Part shown: positions 42,886-51,377 of the stretch, piece after piece
How positions within the stretch are numbered: position 1 is the stretch's first letter
Layout of the letters: each line of letters begins with the position of its first letter
Assembly: GCF_036077095.1 (NCBI RefSeq)
Contig: NZ_CP107960.1
Location: 372,001-436,000, forward strand
Direction: 5' to 3'
Length of the DNA: 64,000 nucleotides
DNA from: Streptomyces sp. NBC_00376
GTDB taxonomy: Bacteria > Actinomycetota > Actinomycetes > Streptomycetales > Streptomycetaceae
The notes under the pieces: model-generated
The model's input: the letters and a program-made list of their open reading frames with translations, nothing else
What the model was told of the DNA's origin: nothing
The model's database searches: none
Translations under genes and position numbers: made by a program

Positions 42886-44250
42886 CTAGAGGGCGTCGTC
42901 CGGACGGGCCGGAAGACTGTCCATGAACGAGCTGACGGAGAAGACCGCGCGTCCGGGTCCGGGCGGGCCGTAGCCGGGGGGCGAGCTGAGACCGTACTCC
43001 TCCATGGTCGCGCGATAGGCGTCCAGCAGGCGGATGTGGTATTCGAGCGGCGCCCCGTCCGGGTTGGTCTTCCCGAGCGGGGTGGTGGGCTCCGGGCACC
43101 AAGTGGTGAACCGGGGGGTGATGCCGTGCGACATGAAGAACCGCAGCCCCTCGGTGGTGGAGGCGATGGCTTCGTCCACCGTGGTGAAGCCGAAGGGCTC
43201 GGCCATCTCCACGCCCGCCACGAAGTTGGGGATGACATTGCGGCGGCCGAAGACCTCGGCGGAGTCCAGGATGCGACGGTGCCACTCGTCACGGCCGACG
43301 TAGCGTTCCTTGCCGGGGCAGTAGAGCTCGAACAGCCGGCGGTCCCACACCTCGTAGTTGGGGTGGTAGATCTGCACGCCGTAGTCGTGGAACCGCTGCA
43401 CGTCGGCCTTGGGCAGGGCCTGGGCGACGACCTTGCCGATCCAGCGGCCGGGGAAGCGCTCCTCGATGGCCTTGGCGTACTGGCCGTAGAAATCGGCCTC
43501 GTCGCGGCCGCCGATGTGGGAGGTGATGGCCCCGCCGGTGAGGGTGTAGGCGGTGGAGGTCTTCGCCGTGTCGTACTTGTCGATGATGGCGAGCGCCTCC
43601 AGGACCTCCTCGACCGGCTTCACCCCGGTGTACGGGCGTCCCGCCGCCTTGTGCTGGCGCCAGTTGTGGTTGATGTCGCAGTACTGGCACTCCTCCTTCG
43701 CCCCGAAGTACTGGCAGACACGGAAGACCGTCAGATAGATGAGGTATCCCCACTGGATGGTGGGTGCCACCTCCATCACGGACTTGCCGTTCTCCAGGGT
43801 GTGCCGGTAGTAGTCCGGCATGGGCGGGAGGCCCACGTCGGAAATCCGTCGGCCGTCGAGATACAGCCCGAGCACACCGTCGCCGTCGGCCGCGACGCGG
43901 TACGGGGACGCCGGGTTGACCCGGACGGACACGACGGTCCTGCGCAGGTCGTACGGACCGCCGGTGAGGACGATCTCCTCCGGCGGGCGGCGCAGGGCGG
44001 CCGCGCCGAGCTCGGGGAGGGTGCCGTGGTCGAAGGAGAAGATGAAGTAGGACTTCGGCTTGACGTCGCCGCCCTCGTTGTCGCTGAGCGCGGACTCGTC
44101 GAACGCCAGGCCGCCGCGCAGCAGGTCCTCCTTGATGACGGCTTCCCGGGGCACGTGCGGGAACTGCTCCATCAGGCGCTCGACCAGACGGGTGCGGTTC
44201 CCGTCCGTGCCATTGGGTTCGGTGCGGCTGCGGTCGGTACTGCTGGGCAT
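42886..44250 (-). CDS. Radical SAM protein with an unusual CX8CX2C motif
   Basis: A 454-residue protein from the ATG at 44250 (GAGGAG nine bases upstream). The probable 4Fe-4S motif is FRVCQYFGAKEECQYCDINH, i.e. C-x8-C-x2-C instead of the usual C-x3-C-x2-C. The TIM-barrel part includes STAYTLTGGAITSHIGGRDE (glycine-rich SAM loop), VQIYHPNYEVWDRRLFELYC, RRNVIPNFVAGVEMAEPFGF and SHGITPRFTTWCPEPTTPLG. A ~110-residue N-terminal extension precedes the cluster motif. I do not know its substrate, and no partner genes are evident; the pentapeptide-repeat gene lies upstream on the same strand. Confidence 0.8.
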   Translation of the reverse strand: MPSSTDRSRTEPNGTDGNRTRLVERLMEQFPHVPREAVIKEDLLRGGLAFDESALSDNEGGDVKPKSYFIFSFDHGTLPELGAAALRRPPEEIVLTGGPYDLRRTVVSVRVNPASPYRVAADGDGVLGLYLDGRRISDVGLPPMPDYYRHTLENGKSVMEVAPTIQWGYLIYLTVFRVCQYFGAKEECQYCDINHNWRQHKAAGRPYTGVKPVEEVLEALAIIDKYDTAKTSTAYTLTGGAITSHIGGRDEADFYGQYAKAIEERFPGRWIGKVVAQALPKADVQRFHDYGVQIYHPNYEVWDRRLFELYCPGKERYVGRDEWHRRILDSAEVFGRRNVIPNFVAGVEMAEPFGFTTVDEAIASTTEGLRFFMSHGITPRFTTWCPEPTTPLGKTNPDGAPLEYHIRLLDAYRATMEEYGLSSPPGYGPPGPGRAVFSVSSFMDSLPARPDDAL

Positions 44251-44431
44251 GTGCGGGACTCCTCGGTCCGGTCGTCTGCGGCGTTCCGGGTACGCCACAC
44301 TGTGCAACGAACCGGACACGTCCGCAGTGCCCCGACGCACCGGCCGATTCGGCAGGTTGCGGCATGGGCGGTCCACGGCCGTTAGCGGCGTGGACCGGGT
44401 CGTCCGTCGGCGGCCGCCTCCGGGCCCGGGT

Positions 44432-45268
44432 TCACCGGTCCCAGTGCGCGGGGCGGCCGAGGGACGGCGGGAGCTTCGTCGCCGCGTCGCCCCTGGCCGC
44501 GTTGAGCTGTGCCTGGGTGAGGAAGAGGCTCGATGTGAGGTCGGCCCCGGACAGGTCCGCGTCCCGGAAGTCGGCGCCGATCAGGTCGGCCAGGCGTAGA
44601 TCGGCACCGGTGAGGTCGGCTGCTATCAGATACGCGCCGCGCAGGTCGGCGCCCCGCAGATCGGCTCCCCTGAGCCTGGCTCCGATGAGGTCGGCGCCCC
44701 TGTGGTCGCGCTTCTTCTTCCGCGGTGCCGTATCCCGTACCAGCGCGCCGGCGCGGAGCAGCAGCTCGGCCACGACGTCGCGGTGCCCGGCCACGTCCAG
44801 TTCGCGGAACGCGTCCGCCGGGAGGTGCGTGAGGCGTTCCGTCTCGTCGAGGGTGCGCCGGATCTCGTCGTGGAGGGGCCGCGCCGGTTCCAGGGACAGC
44901 GCTTCCGTGAGGTACCAGAGCAGTTCATGGAGCTGCCGCATGACCGGGAACACCTGGAACATCTGCTGGGCGGTCCGCGGGGCACTGCGCCAGTCCTGCC
45001 CGTCGAAGGTCTCGCCGGAGACCTTCTGGCCCGCCCCGAAGCAGTCGTACACGGTGCAGCCGGGAAAGCCCCGGGTGCGCAGCTCGGTGTGGATGCCGCA
45101 GCGGAAGTCCTCCTGGAGGTTCCGGCAGGGCTTCCCGGCGTCCTTGTCGATCGCGAAGTCCGCGGACCGCGTCAGGGTCAGTGCCACGCAGCACAGCCCG
45201 AAGCAGTTCGCGCAGTCGGCGCGCAGCGCGGCACGATCGGTGCCGGGGCCTGCGACGTTGTCGGGCAC
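44432..45268 (-). CDS. Pentapeptide-repeat protein with Cys-rich N-terminal domain
   Basis: About 278 residues from a GTG at 45268 (GGAGG 11 bases upstream; a GTG at 45328 is possible). The N-terminus holds many cysteines, in CANCFGLCCVALTL, PCRNLQEDFRCGIH and FPGCTVYDCFGAG, resembling metal-binding CxxC clusters. A helical middle follows (FQVFPVMRQLHELLWYLTEA). The C-terminal ~90 residues are pentapeptide repeats A(D/N)LxG: GADLIGARLRGADLRGADLR, GAYLIAADLTGADLRLADLI. Repeats fold as a right-handed beta-helix. The pairing of a cysteine domain with such repeats is unusual; function unknown. Confidence 0.82.
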   Translation of the reverse strand: MPDNVAGPGTDRAALRADCANCFGLCCVALTLTRSADFAIDKDAGKPCRNLQEDFRCGIHTELRTRGFPGCTVYDCFGAGQKVSGETFDGQDWRSAPRTAQQMFQVFPVMRQLHELLWYLTEALSLEPARPLHDEIRRTLDETERLTHLPADAFRELDVAGHRDVVAELLLRAGALVRDTAPRKKKRDHRGADLIGARLRGADLRGADLRGAYLIAADLTGADLRLADLIGADFRDADLSGADLTSSLFLTQAQLNAARGDAATKLPPSLGRPAHWDR

Positions 45269-45505
45269 GGTGCGTGGATCCTCCGGGTATGGGACTGTCG
45301 GACGGTCGACCCTATCGAAATCCGTCACCCGTTCGCGCCAGTTTAATGATCATCGCCCGGTTGGATCGATTGCGGGTCGCTGGCCGCGGGACATCCCTCG
45401 GTCAGTTTTTCCCTCGCAATGGAACAGGGGGCTCCGGCCGGCTCCCGGACTCCGCGCGCAATGATGATGGTCAGTACCTCTTTGCAGTGGGAGGTGGCCA
45501 CGGAC

Positions 45506-46916
45506 GTGGCGAACGCACCAGTCGACGACATCCCGGCCCGACGGGTACTCACCGATCCGGCCGGCCTCGCCCGGTATCAGCACGACGAGGCGGAGTGGGC
45601 CCCGTACGGAACGCCCCTGGCCGTGGTGCGTCCGCAGAGCACCGAAGAGGTCCGGGATGTGGTCCGGCACTGCCTGGCCCACCGCATCCCGCTCGTTCCG
45701 CGCGGCGCGGGCACCGGCCTGTCGGGAGGTGCGAACGCCGTGGACGGAGCGATCGTCCTGTCCTTCGAGGACATGAACCGCATCGTCCGCATCGACGCGG
45801 CGGAGCGGCTGGCCGTCGTCCAGCCGGGAGTGGTCAACGACGATCTGCGGGCGGCGTGCGCGGAGTACGGGCTCTGGTATCCGCCGGATCCGGCGAGCTC
45901 GCCCTGGTCGACGATCGGCGGGAACGTCGCGACGAACGCCGGGGGGATGTGCTGCGTCAAGTACGGCGTGACGCGTGACTACGTGCTGGGCCTCGAAGTG
46001 GTCAACGGGGCTCGGCGAGGTCGTCCCGCTCGGCCGGCGGACCGCGAAGGGCGTGGCGGGGTATGACCTGGCCGGACTGATGGTCGGGGCCGAGGGCACC
46101 CTGGGGGTGATCACGGAGATCACGGTGCGGCTGCGCCCGGCGCAGCCGCAGGAGCGGACCGTGGCCGGATACTTCTCCTCGGTGGTCGCCGCCGGTGAAG
46201 CGGTGAGCGCCGTGACCGCGTCGGGCGTGATCCCCTCCGCGCTCGAACTGGTAGACCGTCACTGCCCGGCCGCCGTCGACGCCTGGAAGAAGATGGGGCT
46301 CTCCGCCGACGCGGACGTGGTGCTGCTCGGCAGGGTCGACACACCGGGGGCCGAGGGCGATGCGGAGGCCGAGCTGGTACGGGAGTGCTTCGAGCGGGCG
46401 GGGGCGACCTGGGCCGCGGTCTCCACGGACCAGCAGGAGGCCGACGCGCTGTTCCAGGCACGCCGGTTGGCCTATCCGGCGCTGGAACGGCTCGGTCCGG
46501 TCCTGACCGAGGACGTGTGCGTACCGCGGACCGCGATACCGGAGATGCCGGCCCGGATCCAGCGGACGGCGGTCCGGCACGACACTCTGGTGGCCAACAT
46601 CGCCCATGCCGGTGACGGGAACCTGCATCCACTCATCATCACGACGCCCGGCGACGAAGCCGAGCGCGCCCGCGCCCAGTCGGCCTTCGAGGACATCCTC
46701 GACGACGCGATCGCCCTCGGCGGCACGGTGACGGGCGAGCACGGGGTGGGACTGCTGAAGATGCGCGGCATGAACAAGGAGCTGGGCTCCGCGGTGCTGG
46801 GCATGCATCACGCGGTGAAGGCGGCGCTGGACCCGCACGGCATCCTCAACCCCGGCAAGGTGCTCGGCGGGGGTGGGTCGCCGCTCACCGGGGAAGGGGA
46901 CGTGCCGCAGACCTGA
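45506..46916 (+). pseudogene. GlcD-like FAD-linked oxidase (glycolate/D-lactate type), interrupted by a frameshift
   Basis: From a likely GTG at 45506 (GGGAGGT upstream): FAD_binding_4 domain with IPLVPRGAGTGLSGGANAVD, RLAVVQPGVVNDDLRAACAE, DPASSPWSTIGGNVATNAGG. At GGGG (46007-46010) one extra G breaks the frame within EVVNG; the next frame continues GLGEVVPLGRRTAKGVAGYD, LAGLMVGAEGTLGVITEITV and the C-terminal FAD-oxidase part with NIAHAGDGNLHPLIITTPGD and GTVTGEHGVGLLKMRGMNKE. Without the extra base the protein is ~470 residues, normal length. Either a recent pseudogene or a homopolymer read error. D-lactate or glycolate oxidation is the usual role. Confidence 0.88.
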
Positions 46917-47046
46917 CCCGGGGCATCGGCCACGAAGGCACCGGCGGTTCCGGCTGCCGACAGGGCGGCCGTGGTCCGCACCCGAGCCGCTGTCAGTGGC
47001 ACGACGCACACTGGCAGCAGTACGGCACAGTCGAAGGGGGACGCCG

Positions 47047-47538
47047 ATGGAAACCGAGGACGGGGCCGGATTCGAACCGGCCACCGGGGACGGCCCGACC
47101 GCTGCGGTGCCGGACACAGGACGCACCGCTTCCGTGCGGACGGCGTTCGAGGGAATGCTGCAGATCCGTCGGCTGACGAACACCGGACACGCCGACCCGC
47201 AGGGCACACCTGCGCAGTGGGAGATGCTCCGGCCGGTGAGAGCGGTCGCCATCGCCCTCGAGGCATCGGGGCTGGCCCCCTCGGCCGTTGACGGATCGGG
47301 CCTGCGAACGGCAACCGGATACCGCTTGCAGCAGGGCGAGGCACCTGGCGGTGTGCGCGTCGAGTGGCTCGGTCCGCCCGGCAGCGGGGCGGCCCGTTCG
47401 GAGGAAGAGGAGCTGGCCCGGTGCGCGGCGGTGCTGCGGGAGTTGGGCTGGATGGTGCTGCTGTACCGAGGTGCGCGGCGCCGAAGATTCCTGGAGGTCG
47501 AACCACCGGCCTGTGCACGGAGACCGGACGGCGGATGA
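47047..47538 (+). CDS. Hypothetical soluble protein
   Basis: A 163-residue protein with AAGGGGG seven bases before its ATG. The N-terminus is low complexity; the rest contains EMLRPVRAVAIALEASGLAP, GYRLQQGEAPGGVRVEWLGP and ELARCAAVLRELGWMVLLYR, a pattern of alternating helix and strand with no family I recognise. It is followed by another small gene on the same strand (89-base gap), possibly co-transcribed. Confidence 0.6.
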   Translation: METEDGAGFEPATGDGPTAAVPDTGRTASVRTAFEGMLQIRRLTNTGHADPQGTPAQWEMLRPVRAVAIALEASGLAPSAVDGSGLRTATGYRLQQGEAPGGVRVEWLGPPGSGAARSEEEELARCAAVLRELGWMVLLYRGARRRRFLEVEPPACARRPDGG

Positions 47539-47626
47539 CGGGCGCTCCCGCACCGCCGTCGGCGGGCGTTGTCAGACCCATGGTGGATGCTGGTGGGTCC
47601 GACACCTCTGACCGGGAGATGCTGAG

Positions 47627-47854
47627 ATGCGCAATGACGAACTCGCCGCGGCCCAGGCGTATGTCCGACTGCTGGAGGCCGCTCGCGCCGCGCTCGCGGA
47701 TCCCGAAGACGGCCCGTTGTACGTGCCGTTGCTCGCCTCGCCGATCGCAGAGGCCGACAGCGCGCTTCAGCGGGCCGGCCTCTGCGGCAACGAGTCCCGG
47801 TTCTTCGACCTCGTGAGCTCGCTGCGGCCGAGCATGTCCGGCGGCGGCCGCTGA
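47627..47854 (+). CDS. Small hypothetical protein
   Basis: A 75-residue helical protein from the ATG at 47627, with GGGAGATG upstream. Sequence: MRNDELAAAQAYVRLLEAAR, then PLYVPLLASPIAEADSALQR and SRFFDLVSSLRPSMSGGGR. No signal or membrane segment. Not recognised; it precedes the rhamnose operon but ends well before its promoter. Confidence 0.6.
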   Translation: MRNDELAAAQAYVRLLEAARAALADPEDGPLYVPLLASPIAEADSALQRAGLCGNESRFFDLVSSLRPSMSGGGR

Positions 47855-47942
47855 GTCTCGCCTTCCGGGCGCCACCATGCGCCGAACGGGCCGGTCAGGC
47901 CGCGGAGGTGGGGCAGGTCGGGGCGGCCGGAGTACTGCGCGA

Positions 47943-47954
47943 TGAATTGATTCA
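47943..47954. promoter_or_regulatory. LacI-type operator O1 of the rhamnose operon
   Basis: TGAATTGATTCA is a near-perfect 12-bp inverted repeat upstream of the -35 box. It matches the second site at 48021-48032 in its outer bases (TGAA....TTCA). Its centre is 78 bp from that of the second site, so DNA looping by a LacI-family dimer of dimers is possible. Confidence 0.55.
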
Positions 47955-47981
47955 ACACTCCAAGAGAACCCGACCGGCTCC

Positions 47982-48011
47982 TTGACTGGAAGCTCGCGGC
48001 AAACCTAGCGT
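47982..48011 (+). promoter_or_regulatory. Predicted promoter of the rhamnose operon
   Basis: -35 TTGACT (47982-47987), 18-bp spacer, -10 TAGCGT (48006-48011), about 70 bases before the start of the isomerase gene. Predicted transcription start near 48018, just before the downstream operator. This is the clearest housekeeping-type promoter in the window. Confidence 0.6.
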
Positions 48012-48020
48012 ACGAACGGA

Positions 48021-48032
48021 TGAAACGATTCA
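48021..48032. promoter_or_regulatory. LacI-type operator O2 overlapping the rhamnose transcription start
   Basis: TGAAACGATTCA, an imperfect palindrome with the central CG of LacI-family sites, located right after the predicted transcription start. Binding here would block the promoter at 47982-48011. The regulator gene is not in the window. Confidence 0.6.
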
Positions 48033-48081
48033 CACGTCCGGGCGGTCTCCGGTCGCTGGATGACTCTGCTACGAGGTGTTC

Positions 48082-49248
48082 ATGTCTGATGTGTCGGCCG
48101 TCAAGGCAGCTCTGAAGTCCCAGGTCATCGAGACGCCCTCATGGGGGTACGGGAATTCCGGGACGCGTTTCAAGGTGTTCGCACAACCGGGTGTGCCGCG
48201 CGACCCGTTCGAGAAGATGGAGGACGCGGCCCAGGTGCACGCGTTCACGGGTGTGGCACCGAAGGTGTCCCTGCACATTCCGTGGGACAAGGTCGAGGAC
48301 TACACCGCGCTCACGCGGCACGCCGAGGGCCTCGGGCTGCGGATCGGGGCGATCAACTCCAACGTCTTCCAGGACGACGACTACAAGCTCGGTTCGGTCA
48401 CCCACCCCGACCCGAAGGTGCGCCGAAAGGCCACCGACCATCTGCTGGAGTGCGTCGGCATCATGGACGAGACCGGGTCTCCCGATCTCAAGCTCTGGTT
48501 CTCCGACGGTACGAACTACCCCGGGCAGGACGACATCACGGCCCGTCAGGACCGGCTCGCCGAGGCGCTGGCCGAGGTGTACGAGCGGCTGGGCGACGAC
48601 CAGCGGATGCTGCTGGAGTACAAGCTCTTCGAGCCCGCGTTCTACGCGACCGACGTTCCCGACTGGGGTACGGCGTACGCACACTGCCTGAGGCTCGGCC
48701 CGAAGGCCCAGGTGGTCGTGGACACCGGGCACCACGCGCCCGGCACCAACATCGAGTTCATCGTGGCCGGTCTGCTGCGCGGGGGAAAGCTCGGTGCGTT
48801 CGACTTCAACTCCCGGTTCTACGCGGACGACGATCTGATGGCCGGGGCCGCCGACCCGTTCCAGTTGTTCCGGATCATGCACGAAGTGGTCAGGAACGGC
48901 GGCCTGCAACCCGAGACGAACGTCAACTTCATGCTCGACCAGTGCCACAACATCGAGGCGAAGATCCCCGCCGTGATCCGGTCGGTCGCCAATGTGCAGG
49001 AAGCGACCGCCAAGGCCCTGCTCGTCGACATGGAGGCGCTGAGCGCCGCGCAGCGGTCCGGCGACGTACTGGCGGCGAACGGCGCGCTGATGGACGCGTA
49101 CAACACCGATGTACGTCCGCTGCTGGCCGAGGTGCGGGAGGAACTCGGGCTGGCGAGGGATCCGTTCGCCGCCTATCTGGCCTCGGGCAATCAGGAGCGG
49201 ATCGCCGCCGCCCGGGTCGGCGGCGAGCAGGCAGGCTGGGGCGCCTGA
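48082..49248 (+). CDS. rhaI: L-rhamnose isomerase
   Basis: A 388-residue protein starting MSDVSAVKAALKSQVIETPS (GAGGTG directly before the ATG). It matches the Pseudomonas stutzeri-type L-rhamnose isomerase (xylose-isomerase-like barrel). Metal and substrate residues are in LLEYKLFEPAFYATDVPDWG, QVVVDTGHHAPGTNIEFIVA, GAFDFNSRFYADDDLMAG and NVNFMLDQCHNIEAKIPAVI. It converts L-rhamnose to L-rhamnulose, the first step of catabolism. First gene of the four-gene operon; controlled by the promoter and twin operators just upstream. Confidence 0.93.
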   Translation: MSDVSAVKAALKSQVIETPSWGYGNSGTRFKVFAQPGVPRDPFEKMEDAAQVHAFTGVAPKVSLHIPWDKVEDYTALTRHAEGLGLRIGAINSNVFQDDDYKLGSVTHPDPKVRRKATDHLLECVGIMDETGSPDLKLWFSDGTNYPGQDDITARQDRLAEALAEVYERLGDDQRMLLEYKLFEPAFYATDVPDWGTAYAHCLRLGPKAQVVVDTGHHAPGTNIEFIVAGLLRGGKLGAFDFNSRFYADDDLMAGAADPFQLFRIMHEVVRNGGLQPETNVNFMLDQCHNIEAKIPAVIRSVANVQEATAKALLVDMEALSAAQRSGDVLAANGALMDAYNTDVRPLLAEVREELGLARDPFAAYLASGNQERIAAARVGGEQAGWGA

Positions 49249-49316
49249 GCCCGTCCGCCGCTCCCCCGTACGACCATCGACCGGTTCAGACGGAACCCCG
49301 ACCACGAAGGAAACCC

Positions 49317-51362
49317 ATGGCCTCCGCGACGCATTCCGAAGTCGCCGCGCTCCTGGAACGCGCCCACCGGATCGGTTCCGACGCCCGGAACACCAACTAC
49401 GCCGGTGGCAACGCATCGGTCAAGGCCACCGGCACCGACCCGGTCACCGGTGGCGGCACCGAACTGCTGTGGGTCAAGGGTTCCGGTGGTGATCTCGGCA
49501 CGCTCACCGAGGCCGGGCTCGCCGTGCTGCGCCTGGACCGGGTGCGCGCTCTCAAGGACGTGTACCCGGGAGTGGAGCGCGAGGACGAGATGGTGTCGGC
49601 CTTCGACTACTGCCTGCACGGCAAGGGCGGTGCGGCGCCGTCCATCGACACGGCGATGCATGCCCTGGTGGAGGCCGCTCACGTCGACCATCTCCATCCG
49701 GACTCGGGCATCGCGCTGGCGTGCGCCGCCGACGGCGAGAAACTGACCGCGGAGTGTTTCGGCGACAAGGTGGCCTGGGTGGGCTGGCGCAGGCCGGGGT
49801 TCCAGCTCGGTCTGGACATCGCGGCGGTCAAGGAGGCCAACCCGCGGGCCGTCGGGGTGATCCTCGGCGGCCATGGCATCACGGCCTGGGGCGAGACGTC
49901 CGAGGAGTGCGAGCGCAATGCCCTCTGGATGATCCGCACCGCCGAGACCTTCCTCCAGGAACGCGGTGGGGCCGAACCCTTCGGCCCTGAATGGGCGGGC
50001 CGGGAGCGGCTTCCCGAGGAGCGGCGCCGCGAGCGGGCTGCCGCCCTCGCCCCGCTGATCCGCGGACTGGCCTCCACCGACCGTCCGCAAGTGGGCCACT
50101 TCACCGACACCGAGCCGGTGCTGGACTTCCTCGCCCGGACCGAACACCCACGGCTCGCCGCTCTGGGCACCTCCTGCCCGGACCACTTCCTCCGTACGAA
50201 GGTCAGGCCGCTGGTCCTCGACCTGCCCTCGGATGCCCCGCTGGACGAGGCGGCGGCGCGGCTGAAGGAGCTGCACGGGGAGTACCGGGAGGCGTATCGC
50301 GCGTACTACGAACGTCATGCCTCGCCCGACTCCCCCGCGATGCGTGGTGCGGACCCGGCGATCGTGCTGGTGCCCGGGGTCGGCATGTTCTCCTTCGGCA
50401 AGGACAAGCAGACGGCCAGGGTCGCCGGCGAGTTCTACCTCAACGCCATCAATGTGATGCGCGGTGCCGAGGCCGTCTCCTCCTACGCACCGATCGAGGA
50501 GGCCGAGAAGTTCCGGATCGAGTACTGGGAGCTGGAGGAGGCCAAGCTGCGCCGGATGCCGAGGGCCAAGCCGCTGGCCACCCGGGTGGCGCTGGTCACG
50601 GGCGCGGGGTCCGGCATCGGCAAGGCCATCGCGCACCGGCTGGTCGCGGAGGGAGCATGTGTCGTCGTCGCGGACATCGACACGGCGAACGCCGCCTCGG
50701 TGGCGCAGGAACTCGGCGGTCCGGACCGGGCCGTCGCCGTGACGGCCGATGTCACCAGTGAGGAGCAGATCACCGACGCCTTCCGGGCCGCCGCGCTGGC
50801 GTTCGGCGGTGTGGATCTCGTGGTGAACAACGCCGGGATCTCCATCTCCAAGCCGCTGCTGGAGACGACGGCCGCGGACTGGGATCTTCAGCACGACATC
50901 ATGGCGCGCGGTTCGTTCCTGGTCTCGCGCGAGGCCGCCCGGATGATGCGGACACAGAACCTCGGAGGCGACATCGTCTACATCGCGTCGAAGAACGCGG
51001 TGTTCGCGGGTCCGAACAACATCGCCTACTCGGCCACCAAGGCCGATCAGGCGCACCAGGTGCGGCTGCTGGCGGCCGAGTTGGGTGAGCACGGCATCCG
51101 CGTCAACGGCATCAACCCCGACGGCGTGGTGCGGGGTTCGGGGATCTTCGCGGGCGGCTGGGGAGCTCAGCGCGCGGCGACGTACGGCATCGAGGAGGAG
51201 AAGCTCGGCGAGTTCTACGCCCAGCGGACGCTCCTCAAGCGCGAGGTGCTCCCGGAGCATGTGGCCAACGCCGTCTTCGCGCTGACCGGCGGCGACCTCA
51301 CGCACACGACCGGGCTGCATGTTCCCGTCGATGCCGGCGTGGCCGCGGCCTTTCTCCGATGA
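49317..51362 (+). CDS. rhaEW: Bifunctional rhamnulose-1-phosphate aldolase / short-chain dehydrogenase
   Basis: A 681-residue fusion. Residues ~1-410 are a class II aldolase (araD-like) with HVDHLHPDSGIALAC and GVILGGHGITAWGETSEECE (zinc histidines) and NTNYAGGNASVKATGTDPVT. Residues ~420-681 are an SDR: ALVTGAGSGIGKAIAHRLVA, DLVVNNAGISISKPLLETTA, active-site Y-x-x-x-K in NIAYSATKADQAHQ. The aldolase splits L-rhamnulose-1-phosphate into DHAP and L-lactaldehyde, and the dehydrogenase oxidises lactaldehyde to lactate. Preceded by GAAGGA; 68 bases after the isomerase gene. Confidence 0.93.
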   Translation: MASATHSEVAALLERAHRIGSDARNTNYAGGNASVKATGTDPVTGGGTELLWVKGSGGDLGTLTEAGLAVLRLDRVRALKDVYPGVEREDEMVSAFDYCLHGKGGAAPSIDTAMHALVEAAHVDHLHPDSGIALACAADGEKLTAECFGDKVAWVGWRRPGFQLGLDIAAVKEANPRAVGVILGGHGITAWGETSEECERNALWMIRTAETFLQERGGAEPFGPEWAGRERLPEERRRERAAALAPLIRGLASTDRPQVGHFTDTEPVLDFLARTEHPRLAALGTSCPDHFLRTKVRPLVLDLPSDAPLDEAAARLKELHGEYREAYRAYYERHASPDSPAMRGADPAIVLVPGVGMFSFGKDKQTARVAGEFYLNAINVMRGAEAVSSYAPIEEAEKFRIEYWELEEAKLRRMPRAKPLATRVALVTGAGSGIGKAIAHRLVAEGACVVVADIDTANAASVAQELGGPDRAVAVTADVTSEEQITDAFRAAALAFGGVDLVVNNAGISISKPLLETTAADWDLQHDIMARGSFLVSREAARMMRTQNLGGDIVYIASKNAVFAGPNNIAYSATKADQAHQVRLLAAELGEHGIRVNGINPDGVVRGSGIFAGGWGAQRAATYGIEEEKLGEFYAQRTLLKREVLPEHVANAVFALTGGDLTHTTGLHVPVDAGVAAAFLR

Positions 51363-51377
51363 CCGGATGAGGGGTCG

